Source of the DNA: DASPKW01 sp038244055
GTDB lineage: Bacteria; Planctomycetota; Phycisphaerae; Tepidisphaerales; Tepidisphaeraceae
Direction of reading: 5' to 3'
Assembly: GCA_038244055.1 (NCBI GenBank)
Contig: JBBRTW010000074.1
Coordinates: forward strand, 1-20,062
Length of the DNA: 20,062 nucleotides
A program made the translations under genes and the position numbers. The notes beneath the pieces are model-generated. The model saw nothing but the letters and a program-made list of their open reading frames with translations, searched no databases and was not told where the DNA came from. Shown piece by piece: positions 7,889 to 15,518 of the stretch. Each line of letters starts with the position of its first letter. Within the stretch, counting starts at the first letter, position 1.

Positions 7889-7916
7889 ATTTTACGGGCA
7901 GGGGGGATACTGTCCA
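7889..7916 (-). promoter_or_regulatory. Candidate sigma70-like promoter for the 7822 gene
   Basis: On the minus strand TGGACA (7911-7916, 5 of 6 to TTGACA) is followed by a 16-bp spacer and TAAAAT (7889-7894, 5 of 6 to TATAAT). A start site near 7882 would give a leader of about 60 nt to the ATG at 7822, which has a good SD. Confidence 0.45.
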
Positions 7917-8010
7917 TAAAATTATTGCCGGCGGGAAATGCACCGGGACATCACCCGACAGCGCTTCCTCCGTCAGGGCAATTGCATGTCAATCCTGTCG
8001 CATCGATTTC

Positions 8011-8077
8011 GGATTATGGATTGAAGACCGCAATTCAATCCGCAATCCGCAATCCGCAATCCGAAATCCGCAATTGC
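8011..8077. repeat. Heptanucleotide array CAATCCG with inverted arm
   Basis: Five tandem 7-bp units lie at 8036-8070: four CAATCCG and then AAATCCG, followed by the related CAATTGC. Upstream, GGATTATGGATTG (8011-8023) is the near-complement of 8036-8048 (11 of 13 positions), so array and arm can fold into a stem with a 12-nt loop. The array ends 116 bp before the ATG of the 8194 gene. Confidence 0.85.
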
Positions 8078-8193
8078 TGCCCATCTCATGCCCTATGCGA
8101 TTGCCCTGCTTCCTCCCTATCAACCCCCGCGATCCTCTTGGCTTTCCCCGCCCTTGCCCGCACAATGCCCCATCGACCTCTACCGGAGTTCCA

Positions 8194-10092
8194 ATGCGCT
8201 ATCGATCCTGGGTGTTCTCGTTCCTCGCGGCCGGCCTCTTTCTCTCAAGCCATGCCTATCTGGCCATCGCCGCCGACTCCAAGCCCGACGCCAAGCCCGA
8301 CCCCAAAAAGGCCGAGCCCAAACCGCCCGCCCAGCCCCTGCCCATCCCGGCCGACAAGTCCGCGCAGGCCATGACCCTGCCCCCCGGCTTTACCGCAACC
8401 CTCTTCGCCGGAGAGCCCGATCTCACCCAGCCGATCGGCTTCACCATCGACCACCGCGGCCGGCTCTGGGTCTGCGAAAATCATTCCTACGCCAAATGGC
8501 GCGAGAAATGCGATGACCGAATCGTCATCTACGAAGACACCGACGGCGATGGCAAGTTCGACAAGAAAACTATCTTTGCCGAGGGCATCTTCCACTACCT
8601 CACCGGCGTCCAACTCGGCCTCGGCGGAGTCTGGGTGTCCGACTGCCCGAATCTGTGGTTCTTCCCCATGGAGGAAGGCGCGGACAAACCCTCCGGGCCG
8701 CCGGTGGCACATCTGGAGGGGTGGAACTGGAAAGGCCAGCACAACGTCATCAACTCCATGGAGTGGGGGCCCGATGGCTGGCTCTACGGTTGCAACGGCA
8801 TCACCATCGATTCGGATGTGAAGGTGGTCGGCGCGCCCGAATCTGATCGAACCAAAGTGAGTTGCGGCGTCTGGCGCTATCACCCGATCAAGAAAAAGTT
8901 CGAGCGCTTCGCCGAGGGGACCACCAACCCCTGGGGCATCGATTACGATGAGCGCGGGCAGATGTTCATGAGCAACAACGTCGTGGCCCACCTCTGGCAT
9001 GTCATCCAGGGGGCGCACTTCAAGCGCATGCGCGGGCAGGATTTCAATCCGTACTTCTCCTACTGGCAGATCGAAACCTGCGCCGATCACCTGCACTGGG
9101 GCGGCGGCGACTGGACCACCTCGCGCTCCGGCGAGGCGCATAGCGTGGCCGGGGGCGGCCACTCCCACGCCGGCGCGGCCATCTACCTGGGCGATTCGTT
9201 TCCGGCCGAATACCGCGGGACCATCTTCATGGTCAACACCCACGGCCACCGCCTCAACAACGATTCGTTCGAAGCCAAAGGCTCGGGAGTGGTCGCCAGG
9301 CACCGCCCCGATTTCATGATGGCCAACGACCAATGGTTCCGCGGCGTGACGGTCCATCAAGGCCCCGAAGGCGCGCTCTACGTTTCGGATTGGTCCGATA
9401 CGGGCGAGTGCCACCAGTACGCCAATCCCGATAACGACCATGGCCGGATTTATCGCATCGCCTATCAGGGGACGAAGAAGGAAAACATCGACCTCGCCAA
9501 AGATGCCGATGAAAAACTCGTCGGCCTGCAGAGCTCCACCAACGAATGGCTGGTCCGCCACGCCAGAATGGTCCTCCACGACCGCGCGGCGGCCGGCAAA
9601 CTCACCGATGCCGGCAAGGCCGCGCTGGTCGGCCTCTTCGAAACCTCCCCCAATCCCGTTCATCGCCTCCGCGCCCTCTGGACCCTCCAGCAGTGCGGCC
9701 TGAATGATGAAGCGCGGCTGCTCAAGACTTTGGGCGATGCCGATCCTTATCTCCGTGCGTGGTCGATCCAGTTTCTGGCCGAGGATTCAAACCCATCGCC
9801 CGCCGCGCTCGAAAAATTCGAAACCCTCGCCAAATCCGATGAATCCCCGGTCGTCCGCCTCTACCTCGCCTCCGCACTGCACCGCACCCCCCTGGAAAAA
9901 CGCTGGCCCATCCTCCAGCACCTGGTCGCCCGCGAAGCCGATGTCGCCGACCAGAACCTCCCGCAGATGTACTGGTACGCGCTGGAAGGATTGGTTGGCG
10001 CGGACCCCAAGGCGGCGGCGGCGAAGATCCTCCCGACGGTGAAAATCCCCAAGCTGAGGGAGCTGGTGGTGCGGCGGATGGCGGCGAAATGA
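8194..10092 (+). CDS. Secreted PVC-type membrane-bound dehydrogenase-family protein, no haem domain
   Basis: The ATG at 8194 follows GGAG at SD distance and opens a signal peptide (RYRSWVFSFLAAGLFLSS, cleaved near AIAADSKPD), giving 632 residues. A Lys/Pro-rich linker leads into a beta-propeller at about residues 65-430: LPPGFTATLFAGEPDLTQP, FTIDHRGRLWVCEN, IYEDTDGDGKFDKKTIFAEG, GVWVSDCPNLWFF, SMEWGPDGWLYGCNG, NPWGIDYDERGQMFMSNN, then GPEGALYVSDWSDTGECHQ and GRIYRI. This is the pattern of the putative membrane-bound dehydrogenase family widespread in Planctomycetes and Verrucomicrobia. The remaining 180 residues look like alpha-helical HEAT-type repeats (STNEWLVRHARMVLHDRA, ETSPNPVHRLRALWTLQQ, DADPYLRAWSIQFL). 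Many relatives continue into a c-type haem domain with CxxCH; here there is none and the protein stops at the repeats. Substrate unknown. Confidence 0.88.
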   Translation: MRYRSWVFSFLAAGLFLSSHAYLAIAADSKPDAKPDPKKAEPKPPAQPLPIPADKSAQAMTLPPGFTATLFAGEPDLTQPIGFTIDHRGRLWVCENHSYAKWREKCDDRIVIYEDTDGDGKFDKKTIFAEGIFHYLTGVQLGLGGVWVSDCPNLWFFPMEEGADKPSGPPVAHLEGWNWKGQHNVINSMEWGPDGWLYGCNGITIDSDVKVVGAPESDRTKVSCGVWRYHPIKKKFERFAEGTTNPWGIDYDERGQMFMSNNVVAHLWHVIQGAHFKRMRGQDFNPYFSYWQIETCADHLHWGGGDWTTSRSGEAHSVAGGGHSHAGAAIYLGDSFPAEYRGTIFMVNTHGHRLNNDSFEAKGSGVVARHRPDFMMANDQWFRGVTVHQGPEGALYVSDWSDTGECHQYANPDNDHGRIYRIAYQGTKKENIDLAKDADEKLVGLQSSTNEWLVRHARMVLHDRAAAGKLTDAGKAALVGLFETSPNPVHRLRALWTLQQCGLNDEARLLKTLGDADPYLRAWSIQFLAEDSNPSPAALEKFETLAKSDESPVVRLYLASALHRTPLEKRWPILQHLVAREADVADQNLPQMYWYALEGLVGADPKAAAAKILPTVKIPKLRELVVRRMAAK

Positions 10093-10122
10093 GGGTAGCG
10101 TGTGCCGCGAACACATGCCTCA
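10090..10122. terminator. Possible stem-loop in convergent junction
   Basis: TGAGG (10090-10094, including the stop of the preceding gene) pairs with CCTCA (10118-10122), and TGTG (10101-10104) with CACA (10112-10115), with an internal loop. It lies in the 31-bp gap between two convergent genes, so a bidirectional terminator is possible, but there is no T-tract and the stem is interrupted. Confidence 0.25.
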
Positions 10123-10123
10123 C

Positions 10124-10537
10124 TCACGACTGTGACGGATCCCTGCGCAGGAGCGGGTCAAAGCCGGCCTGCTGGAAATGATGATCGTAGGCCAATGCGC
10201 TGGTAATCCCATGTTCCTGCATGATATGGAAAGAAATGCAATCAGTCAGTGACCAAGCCTTGTCCGGCCGCTGCGAATGCAACCGGGCGCCGGCATCAAA
10301 GAGAGAAGGGGACGCATGAACGATCTGGCAAGACTGATCGGCCATTATTTCGGTCAGCATGCGATGAGCCGTTGGACGTTCGACTGGCGCGGAAAGTTCA
10401 TTGATCGTTTCCCAAAGGACATGCTCGGTGACAATGAAGCGATCACGAATCGCCCGCGACCACGCCAGCGCCCGCTGGTAAAGCTCATCGGTCGGCCGAA
10501 GCATCGCGATCAGGTAGCCTGTATCGATCAGGATCAT
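10124..10537 (-). CDS. PIN-domain (VapC-like) toxin
   Basis: The 137-residue product has the layout of a PIN-domain ribonuclease, the toxin of VapBC-type type II toxin-antitoxin modules. The acidic metal-binding residues are in the expected places: Asp5 in MILIDTGYLIAML, Glu43 in LWETINEL, Asp99 in SLTDCISF and Asp118 in AYDHHFQQAGF. Family members cleave RNA, often initiator tRNA or rRNA, with Mg2+ or Mn2+; the target here cannot be read from sequence. Its ATG overlaps the stop of the upstream antitoxin gene (ATGA, 10534-10537), which suggests translational coupling. The catalytic set looks complete, so the toxin is probably active. Confidence 0.9.
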   Translation of the reverse strand: MILIDTGYLIAMLRPTDELYQRALAWSRAIRDRFIVTEHVLWETINELSAPVERPTAHRMLTEIMADQSCQIVHASPSLFDAGARLHSQRPDKAWSLTDCISFHIMQEHGITSALAYDHHFQQAGFDPLLRRDPSQS

Positions 10538-10770
10538 GGCTTCTTGGGTAGGCCGTAAAGGTAGTGATCGTGCTGGGCAGCGCCATCGGTTGGCACATCG
10601 GGATTGGCCGGAAGCGTCTCGGCAAGTTTCGCCAGTCGTTGCAGCAATGTAGGCTCAGTCGCGACTTCAACCGGCGTCACCTGCACTTCCAGCTCCGGCC
10701 CGATGGGCAGATCCACCGGCCCGCTGGGAACAAGTACCTTTCCATCAAAATGTGCTCTGAGGACTGTCAT
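10534..10770 (-). CDS. Antitoxin of the PIN toxin pair (AF2212/DUF104-like N-terminus)
   Basis: This 78-residue protein is the first gene of the toxin-antitoxin operon and overlaps the toxin start by 4 bp. Its N-terminus, LRAHFDGKVLVPSGPVDLP followed by IGPELEVQV, is a small beta motif I associate with AF2212/DUF104-type antitoxins; this family call is from recognition, not a search. The middle (LLQRLAKLAETLPANP) and C-terminus (DHYLYGLPKKP) would be the toxin-wrapping part. The ATG at 10770 is preferred over one six codons upstream, because conserved sequence begins there. No SD is present and a TATACT box ends eight bases before the ATG, so a leaderless transcript is likely. Autoregulation is expected for such modules, but no clear operator is seen. 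Confidence 0.8.
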   Translation of the reverse strand: MTVLRAHFDGKVLVPSGPVDLPIGPELEVQVTPVEVATEPTLLQRLAKLAETLPANPDVPTDGAAQHDHYLYGLPKKP

Positions 10771-10778
10771 TGCTGGAT

Positions 10779-10787
10779 AGTATAGCA
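10779..10787 (-). promoter_or_regulatory. Extended -10 promoter of the toxin-antitoxin operon
   Basis: On the minus strand TGC directly precedes TATACT (10779-10784), an extended -10 element. The ATG at 10770 begins eight bases after it and there is no SD, so transcription should start at or within two bases of the ATG. A -35 is weak or absent (TTTCTC at 17-bp spacing), as is common for extended -10 promoters. Confidence 0.55.
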
Positions 10788-10813
10788 CACCGAGAAGGGA
10801 GGAGAAACTGATA

Positions 10814-10829
10814 TTGGAGCAAGCTCCAA
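10814..10829 (-). terminator. Short hairpin after the Gfo/Idh/MocA gene
   Basis: TTGGAG and CTCCAA (10814-10819 and 10824-10829) form a 6-bp stem with a 4-nt loop, 11 bp beyond the stop at 10841. On the minus strand it is followed by TATCAGTTTCT, only a poor T-tract. It could be a weak terminator separating this gene from the downstream toxin-antitoxin operon. Confidence 0.3.
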
Positions 10830-10840
10830 GTGCGATACGC

Positions 10841-12196
10841 TCACCACCCCTGCCGATACTCGCGGCGAATCAGCGCATCCAGCCCCGGCTCATTGGTGAT
10901 CTCCAGCTTCGCCGAGTCCCACACGATGCGTTTGCCGGCGCGGATGGCGACGTTGCCAAGGAGAACGATTTCGGTCAGCGGGCCGGCGTAATCGAAATTC
11001 GAGCCCGCCGGCCGGCCTTCGGTGATGGCATCGACCCAATCCTTATGATGCCCCGCCGGCCCGCCCGGAACGCGTTTGATCGTCGGCTCGGGTTTCTTGT
11101 AATCCTTCATTCTCGCCTCGGGCACCAGCCGCGGCGCGCCGCCGTAGGGGACGACCATAATGCCCTTGTCGCCGATGAAAACCGTCCCGCCATCCTTGAT
11201 CGGCAGCTCAAGGCCTTCATCCATTCCCTCCGGCCGCGGCGGGCGCTTGCCCCCATCGGACCAGGTCAGCTTGATCGGCCCGCGCTCGCTCGTGGCCGGG
11301 AAATCGTACTTGATGATCGACCAGTTCGGCGCGGCCACATCGGTCATCCCCTGCGACTCGGCCTCGATGCTCGTCGGCGCGGTCAGCCCGCAGGCCCAGT
11401 AGGACGCATCGAAAATATGACAGCCCATATCCCCCAGCGCGCCGGTCCCGAAATCCCACCAGCCGCGCCATTTGAACGGATGAATGGGGCTGACGCCTTT
11501 GTCGGTGATGTAATACGGATGCTGCGGGGCGGTGCCGAGCCACAAATCCCAGTTGAGATTCTCCGGCGGCTTGCCGGTAAGCTCAGGCCGCTTGAATCCC
11601 TGCGGCCAGATCGGGCGGTCCGTCCAGACGTGTACCTCCTTCACATTCCCAATCGCCCCCGCCTTGATGAACTCCACCACCAGCCGCGTCCCCTCGCTGG
11701 CGTGCGCCTGTGTGCCCATCTGCGTCATCACCTTCATCTTGCGGGCCATCTCCGTCATCGCCCGCACTTCAAACACATCGTGCGCGATCGGTTTTTCGCA
11801 GTAGACGTGCTTGCCCAGTTGCATTGCCGCCATCGCCACCGGCGCGTGCATGTGGTCCGGCGTGGCGACACAAACCGCATCGAACGATTTGTGATCCTCC
11901 AGCATCTTGCGATAGTCGCCGTAGGTCTTCGCGCCGGTATGGGTCTTGGCCGCCCCGGCCAGGGTCTTGGAATCGACATCGCACAGCCCGACCACATTCA
12001 CATGCTGCGCGATCCCCGCCAAATCCGCCGCTCCGCGCCCGCCTACGCCGACGAATGCGACGTTCAGCTTCGATGCCTTGGCTACATCCGCCCCCGGCGC
12101 GGCCTCCGCCGCCAATCCCTTGCGGGAGGTGAAGAGCGTCAATCCAACAGCGCCGGCAGCGCCCAGAAGTCCGCGGCGGGAAATGTCTCTGCGCAT
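10841..12196 (-). CDS. Tat-exported Gfo/Idh/MocA-family oxidoreductase
   Basis: The start at 12196 is chosen for the SD GGAGG eight bases upstream and the Tat signal at residues 1-31 (RRDISRRGLLGAAGAVGLTLF, then AEA); the product is 451 residues. The Rossmann NAD(P)-binding motif is VAFVGVGGRGAADL (about 47-60), followed by LCDVD, VATPDHMHAPVAMAAMQLGK and the signature CEKPIAHDV (133-141). The second domain holds GALGDMGCHIFDASYWA and HHKDWVDAI, and the end is RREYRQGW, typical of planctomycete members. These enzymes act on sugars, inositols or related substrates, and Tat export means the cofactor is bound before transport to the periplasm. The substrate cannot be told. It is transcribed away from the esterase gene with 106 bp between the starts. 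Confidence 0.92.
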   Translation of the reverse strand: MRRDISRRGLLGAAGAVGLTLFTSRKGLAAEAAPGADVAKASKLNVAFVGVGGRGAADLAGIAQHVNVVGLCDVDSKTLAGAAKTHTGAKTYGDYRKMLEDHKSFDAVCVATPDHMHAPVAMAAMQLGKHVYCEKPIAHDVFEVRAMTEMARKMKVMTQMGTQAHASEGTRLVVEFIKAGAIGNVKEVHVWTDRPIWPQGFKRPELTGKPPENLNWDLWLGTAPQHPYYITDKGVSPIHPFKWRGWWDFGTGALGDMGCHIFDASYWACGLTAPTSIEAESQGMTDVAAPNWSIIKYDFPATSERGPIKLTWSDGGKRPPRPEGMDEGLELPIKDGGTVFIGDKGIMVVPYGGAPRLVPEARMKDYKKPEPTIKRVPGGPAGHHKDWVDAITEGRPAGSNFDYAGPLTEIVLLGNVAIRAGKRIVWDSAKLEITNEPGLDALIRREYRQGW

Positions 12197-12290
12197 ATTC
12201 GAATCCTCCAGGGGAAGTGAAGTGAGCATTATGAACCCACTTGGCGCGGCGATCCATACCCCCGGCCTCTTTTCCGCGACCATTTTGGAT

Positions 12291-12296
12291 TATCAT
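12291..12296 (+). promoter_or_regulatory. Possible -10 box for a leaderless esterase mRNA
   Basis: TATCAT lies exactly six bases before the ATG at 12303, and no SD is present between them. This is the spacing expected if transcription starts at the ATG. There is no convincing -35, so the call rests on the box position and the missing SD. Confidence 0.35.
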
Positions 12297-12302
12297 TCCG
12301 AC

Positions 12303-13298
12303 ATGACCTTCCAACGCCTGTTCGCGCTCGTGGTCTGCCTGCTGACCGCCCCGCTCTTCTTCGCCGCCGCGCCGGCCCCGCTGTCGATCCCCATTCCCGC
12401 GACCGTCCCGACCACGCGCCCCGCGCCCGCTCCGCGCCCCGCCACCGCGCCGGCCGATTTCTCCAAATACATCGAGCGCTGGTCAACCAATCCCAAAACG
12501 CCCAATCCGCTGCTGGCCCATAAGTCCTATCACTCGGCCGCGATGAATGTCGATGTCGGCTACCACCTCTACCTTCCCCCCGGCTACGAAGACCCGGCCA
12601 ACAAGGACCGCAAATACCCCGTCATCTACTGGCTCCACGGCCTCAACCAGTCCGAATCCTCCAACTGGTTCCCACCGGCGATCATCGATGGCGCGATGAA
12701 GACCGGCCACGCCCCGCCCATGATCTGGATCTTCGTCTCCGGCGGCGGGCGGGCTTTTTATGTCGACTCGGCCGATGGCAAGATCCTCTCCGAGACGACC
12801 ATCATTAAGGAACTCATTCCCCACGTCGATGCCACCTACCGCACGGTTTCCACGCGCGAAGGCCGGGCCATCCAGGGCATGTCCATGGGCGGCTGGGGAG
12901 CGCTGCGCCTGGCCATGACCTATCCCGAGCTTTTTTCCTCGGTCGTCGCATTCGCCCCCAGCCTGCGCACGCCGGAGAACATCGGGGTGACTTATCCCGA
13001 TGTGGTCGCGCGGATGTTCGGCGGCGATGTGGCCCGCTTCTGGGCCGTCCATCCCCTGAAACTCGCGCGCGACAAGGCCGACCAGCTTCGAAAGATGCTG
13101 CCGATCACGGTCTATGTCGGGAACAAGGATCACCTTCTGGCCGGCAGCCGGGATCTGCACGCGCTATTGACGGAGTTGAAGATCGAGCATGGTTATGAGG
13201 AGGTGGAAGGCGCCGATCACAACATGACCCTGCTCGCCAAATACGCCAAGGATGCCAGCCTGATCTTCGCTGCCCGGCATTTCACGCCGGGGAAGTAG
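12303..13298 (+). CDS. Secreted serine esterase (esterase D/feruloyl-esterase-like fold)
   Basis: The product has 331 residues: a signal peptide (about 1-23, MTFQRLFALVVCLLTAPLFF), a Pro/Thr/Ala linker to about residue 52, and an alpha/beta-hydrolase domain. Visible are the oxyanion region YWLHGLN (HG at 112-113), the nucleophile elbow GMSMGGWG with Ser194, Asp276 in VYVGNKDHLL and His306 in EGADHNMTLL, so the triad is complete. The surrounding pattern (YLPPGYEDPANKDRKYPVIY, KELIPHVDATYRT) is that of Pfam PF00756-type esterases, which include feruloyl and acetylxylan esterases as well as S-formylglutathione hydrolase. The signal peptide argues for an extracellular or periplasmic carbohydrate esterase; the GH62 gene 2.3 kb downstream supports this weakly. 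No SD precedes the ATG. Confidence 0.88.
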   Translation: MTFQRLFALVVCLLTAPLFFAAAPAPLSIPIPATVPTTRPAPAPRPATAPADFSKYIERWSTNPKTPNPLLAHKSYHSAAMNVDVGYHLYLPPGYEDPANKDRKYPVIYWLHGLNQSESSNWFPPAIIDGAMKTGHAPPMIWIFVSGGGRAFYVDSADGKILSETTIIKELIPHVDATYRTVSTREGRAIQGMSMGGWGALRLAMTYPELFSSVVAFAPSLRTPENIGVTYPDVVARMFGGDVARFWAVHPLKLARDKADQLRKMLPITVYVGNKDHLLAGSRDLHALLTELKIEHGYEEVEGADHNMTLLAKYAKDASLIFAARHFTPGK

Positions 13299-13333
13299 TT
13301 GCGACTTGCGAGTTGCGAGTTGCGAGTCGCGGA
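13299..13333. repeat. Heptanucleotide array TTGCGAG after the esterase stop
   Basis: TTGCGAC is followed by three exact TTGCGAG units and a degenerate TCGCGGA, all in 7-bp register. The array starts at the base after the esterase stop codon and ends 35 bp before the next ATG (13369). It is the third heptamer array in the window, with a unit unlike the other two. Confidence 0.85.
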
Positions 13334-13368
13334 CGCGCGCCTTTGCTGTGATGAAAGGAAGCCATCGC

Positions 13369-14364
13369 ATGAAGACCTTGAGCCCCGTCGTGCTACTGCT
13401 GGCGGCGAGTTGGGTGACTGCCGCATCGGCCGCGGATAAGCCGGAGTCTCCCGCCAAACCGCCATCTCCGCCGGCGACGTTTCCCGCGGCATACGATCCC
13501 GCGCGGCTCGGCGATGACCTGCTTGCGGGTGAAACATGGCAGGCCATCGCGACCGGCGGCACCACCGACAATGGCTGGGCCAATCTGACAAAGACCGGCA
13601 GATTCTCCATCGGCTCCAGCGCGGTCCCCACAACGCCCGAGGTGCTGGGCATCTTCCCCGATCCGCACGGCATCTTCGGCCAGGTGCTTCGCTATCGCAC
13701 CCCGGCCGGAACCGCCGCCACCATCGAGGACCACCGCACCTTCAAACCGTCCGCCCGCGTCTGGGCGCGATCGACCTTCCTCTTCCGTGGCACTGACCCC
13801 GCCGGCTTCACCGCCAAGACGCGCACGCCCCGCGAATCCGGCACGCTCAAGCTGATCTTCCTCTTCCCCGAGGACAACAAGACCCGCATGGATTGGGTGC
13901 TCACCTCGTCGGGCTTCCTGGCGCATGGCTGCCCGCGCCACGGCAACATGGATGCCGTGCAGGCGCCCATGAAAAGCTCGAACGCCAAAACTCCGCCCCC
14001 GGAGCCGGCCGGCCCTTTCAAGGGCGTCTACGTCACCAGCAAGCCCACCGACGCCGCCGCGCACAATATGCTCACCAGCGGCGACTGGTACGAGATGGTC
14101 ATGAACTACGAAACCACCGGTGAGACCTCGTACATCCACCGCTACTTCCTCCGTCGGCTTACCGTTGGGGGTGCATGGAAACCGTGGCCGACACCCGTCT
14201 GGGTCGGCTGCCAGACCACCAACGGCACGCCAAAGCTCTACCACCAGATCTGGCGCACCGGAAATAAAAGCGGCGCCGCCGATGCGGAGCAGTTTCTCTT
14301 CGTCGGCCCGTGGGAAGTGACCTCGGCGCAGGATCCGTATGGGTGGGATGGGTATGGGAAGTAA
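13369..14364 (+). CDS. Secreted protein of unknown function, possible carbohydrate-active
   Basis: The ATG at 13369 is preferred: AAAGGAAG lies about eight bases upstream and a signal peptide follows (MKTLSPVVLLLAASWVTAAS, cleaved near ASAADKP). An in-frame ATG at 13351 would add six residues. The 331-residue protein has a Pro-rich stretch and then a compact beta-rich domain with aromatic residues: AGETWQAIATGG, YRTPAGTAATIEDHRTF, RVWARSTFLFRG, TRMDWVLTSSGFLAHGCP, SGDWYEMVMNYETTGETSYI, HRYFLRRLTVGGAWKPWP. The pattern suggests a jelly-roll or concanavalin-like sandwich, as in many glycan-binding proteins, but I recognise no named family or catalytic motif. It follows the esterase by 70 bp on the same strand and may be cotranscribed with it. 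Confidence 0.82.
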   Translation: MKTLSPVVLLLAASWVTAASAADKPESPAKPPSPPATFPAAYDPARLGDDLLAGETWQAIATGGTTDNGWANLTKTGRFSIGSSAVPTTPEVLGIFPDPHGIFGQVLRYRTPAGTAATIEDHRTFKPSARVWARSTFLFRGTDPAGFTAKTRTPRESGTLKLIFLFPEDNKTRMDWVLTSSGFLAHGCPRHGNMDAVQAPMKSSNAKTPPPEPAGPFKGVYVTSKPTDAAAHNMLTSGDWYEMVMNYETTGETSYIHRYFLRRLTVGGAWKPWPTPVWVGCQTTNGTPKLYHQIWRTGNKSGAADAEQFLFVGPWEVTSAQDPYGWDGYGK

Positions 14365-14577
14365 GGCTTATTTGAGGAATCGATGAGGTGCGGGAATCGA
14401 ATTTGGGATGATCCCCGCCCTACAGACCGCATATCCGGTAATTTCCCTCACGCGCCTGCGCTATTTTGGGCGATCCTGCGTTGTCACTGAACGTACTCCT
14501 GTGATACGCTTGCCAGAGTCATTGTCACCCTCATAGGGATGTTGGATCGGCTTTGAGTCGTTCGGGAGACTTGAGTG

Positions 14578-15429
14578 ATGCATTTCCGATTGACATTGAA
14601 GATCGCTATCGCCGCGGCGGCGCTGCTCGCGCCCGTCTCCGCGTCGGCGGCCGTGCTGGGCTATTGGCAGTTCGAGGACACCCCCGGTTTCTTCGAAGAC
14701 TCCAGCGGCTCGGCGCGGACCCTCACCACCCCGGGCGGTGCCGCTATTCCCACCCAGGTGGCCTTGCCGGGGTCGGGACCCGGCTCGGCATTCGCAACCG
14801 CCGTCCCAGGCACCACCAAGGCCGCCAGTTTCGACGGCGGAGACCGCTTCCGCCGGGCCGATGAGCCTGCGTTTACCGACACCACCTTCACCGTTGAAGC
14901 CCTCATCAACGGCAGCGACTTCGCCACCAATTCCAACCAGAAGTCCATCATCGGCCAGTGGAACTCAACGGGCAACCAGCGCAGTTGGCTGCTTGCGGTG
15001 AACGGGTCGGGCGCGACCGCCATTCTCAACTTCCTGTACTCAAACGATGGCATCGCGACATCCGCAGTCTCATCGGGTCTGCCCGCGCTGGCCGCCGGCA
15101 CCGATTACTACGTCGCGCTCGCCGTCGACCTGTCGGACACCTCGGCGGGCGGGCTTACGTTCTACCAGAAGAACCTGAGCACGGGCGTTGTGTCGATCGC
15201 CAGCGTGGCCCATGCGGGGACGACTCTGAATGACTCAGCGGCCTTGTTGACCATCGGGGCCACCGATCAGCCTTCCTCCGCATTCACCGGATTGATCGAT
15301 GAAGTGCGCTATTCCGATGCCAGGCTCGCATCCACCGGTCTGCTGGTGACGGTCCCCGAACCCGGCACGGCGGGCCTGGCGGTCGTTGTGGGTCTGGCAG
15401 CGCTGGCACGACGGCGGCGGCCGGCGTGA
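14578..15429 (+). CDS. LamG-like protein with PEP-CTERM sorting signal
   Basis: This is a secreted protein of 283 residues with a signal peptide (LTLKIAIAAAALLAPVSASA), a concanavalin A-like/LamG-type domain and a C-terminal sorting signal. The domain shows VLGYWQFEDTPG, KAASFDGGDRFRR, FTVEALINGSDF, KSIIGQWNSTGNQRSWLL and the closing FTGLIDEVRYSDARL. The last 25 residues are VPEPGT, a hydrophobic segment and the basic cluster RRRR, the PEP-CTERM pattern processed by an exosortase encoded elsewhere. The protein should be surface-anchored or released and may bind glycans. ATG 14578 is used; a GTG lies one codon upstream. GGGAG stands about nine bases before the start. The 213-bp spacer upstream holds no gene. 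Confidence 0.9.
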   Translation: MHFRLTLKIAIAAAALLAPVSASAAVLGYWQFEDTPGFFEDSSGSARTLTTPGGAAIPTQVALPGSGPGSAFATAVPGTTKAASFDGGDRFRRADEPAFTDTTFTVEALINGSDFATNSNQKSIIGQWNSTGNQRSWLLAVNGSGATAILNFLYSNDGIATSAVSSGLPALAAGTDYYVALAVDLSDTSAGGLTFYQKNLSTGVVSIASVAHAGTTLNDSAALLTIGATDQPSSAFTGLIDEVRYSDARLASTGLLVTVPEPGTAGLAVVVGLAALARRRRPA

Positions 15430-15518
15430 TTCTCATCCGGGGCGGCTGGCGGTCATGCGGCAATCTCTCGGCCGAGCAGGGCGGATATTCTGGCTGAAGC
15501 AGCGGCGCGGTCTGAGAG

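Larger units (their letters stand above)
7823..8193. other. Divergent intergenic region, 371 bp
   Basis: This is the spacer between two divergent secreted-protein genes. It contains a plausible minus-strand promoter (7889-7916) and a heptamer array with an inverted arm (8011-8077). No small gene with a convincing start and product is visible. No clear promoter for the plus-strand gene at 8194 was found, although the AT-rich patch at 7915-7926 could serve. Confidence 0.5.

Noticed and set aside
6563..8374. Plus-strand open frame of 603 codons
   Set aside because: It is antisense to paralogue B, which has an SD, signal peptide and a paralogue; the plus-strand product shows no motifs.
8245..9663. 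Minus-strand open frame of 472 codons
   Set aside because: It is antisense to the dehydrogenase-family gene; the Gly/Val/Asp-rich product is the usual mirror of GC-rich coding sequence.
8194..10092. c-type cytochrome function
   Set aside because: No CxxCH motif occurs; the only similar text, DTGECHQY, lacks the first Cys spacing.
10814..12220. Plus-strand open frame of 468 codons
   Set aside because: It is antisense to the Gfo/Idh/MocA gene, which has Tat, Rossmann and EKP motifs.
13281..13292. Second copy of the purH-upstream hairpin
   Set aside because: Only 12 bases (CACGCCGGGGAA) are shared, inside the esterase coding end; this is within chance expectation for two 20-kb GC-rich strands.
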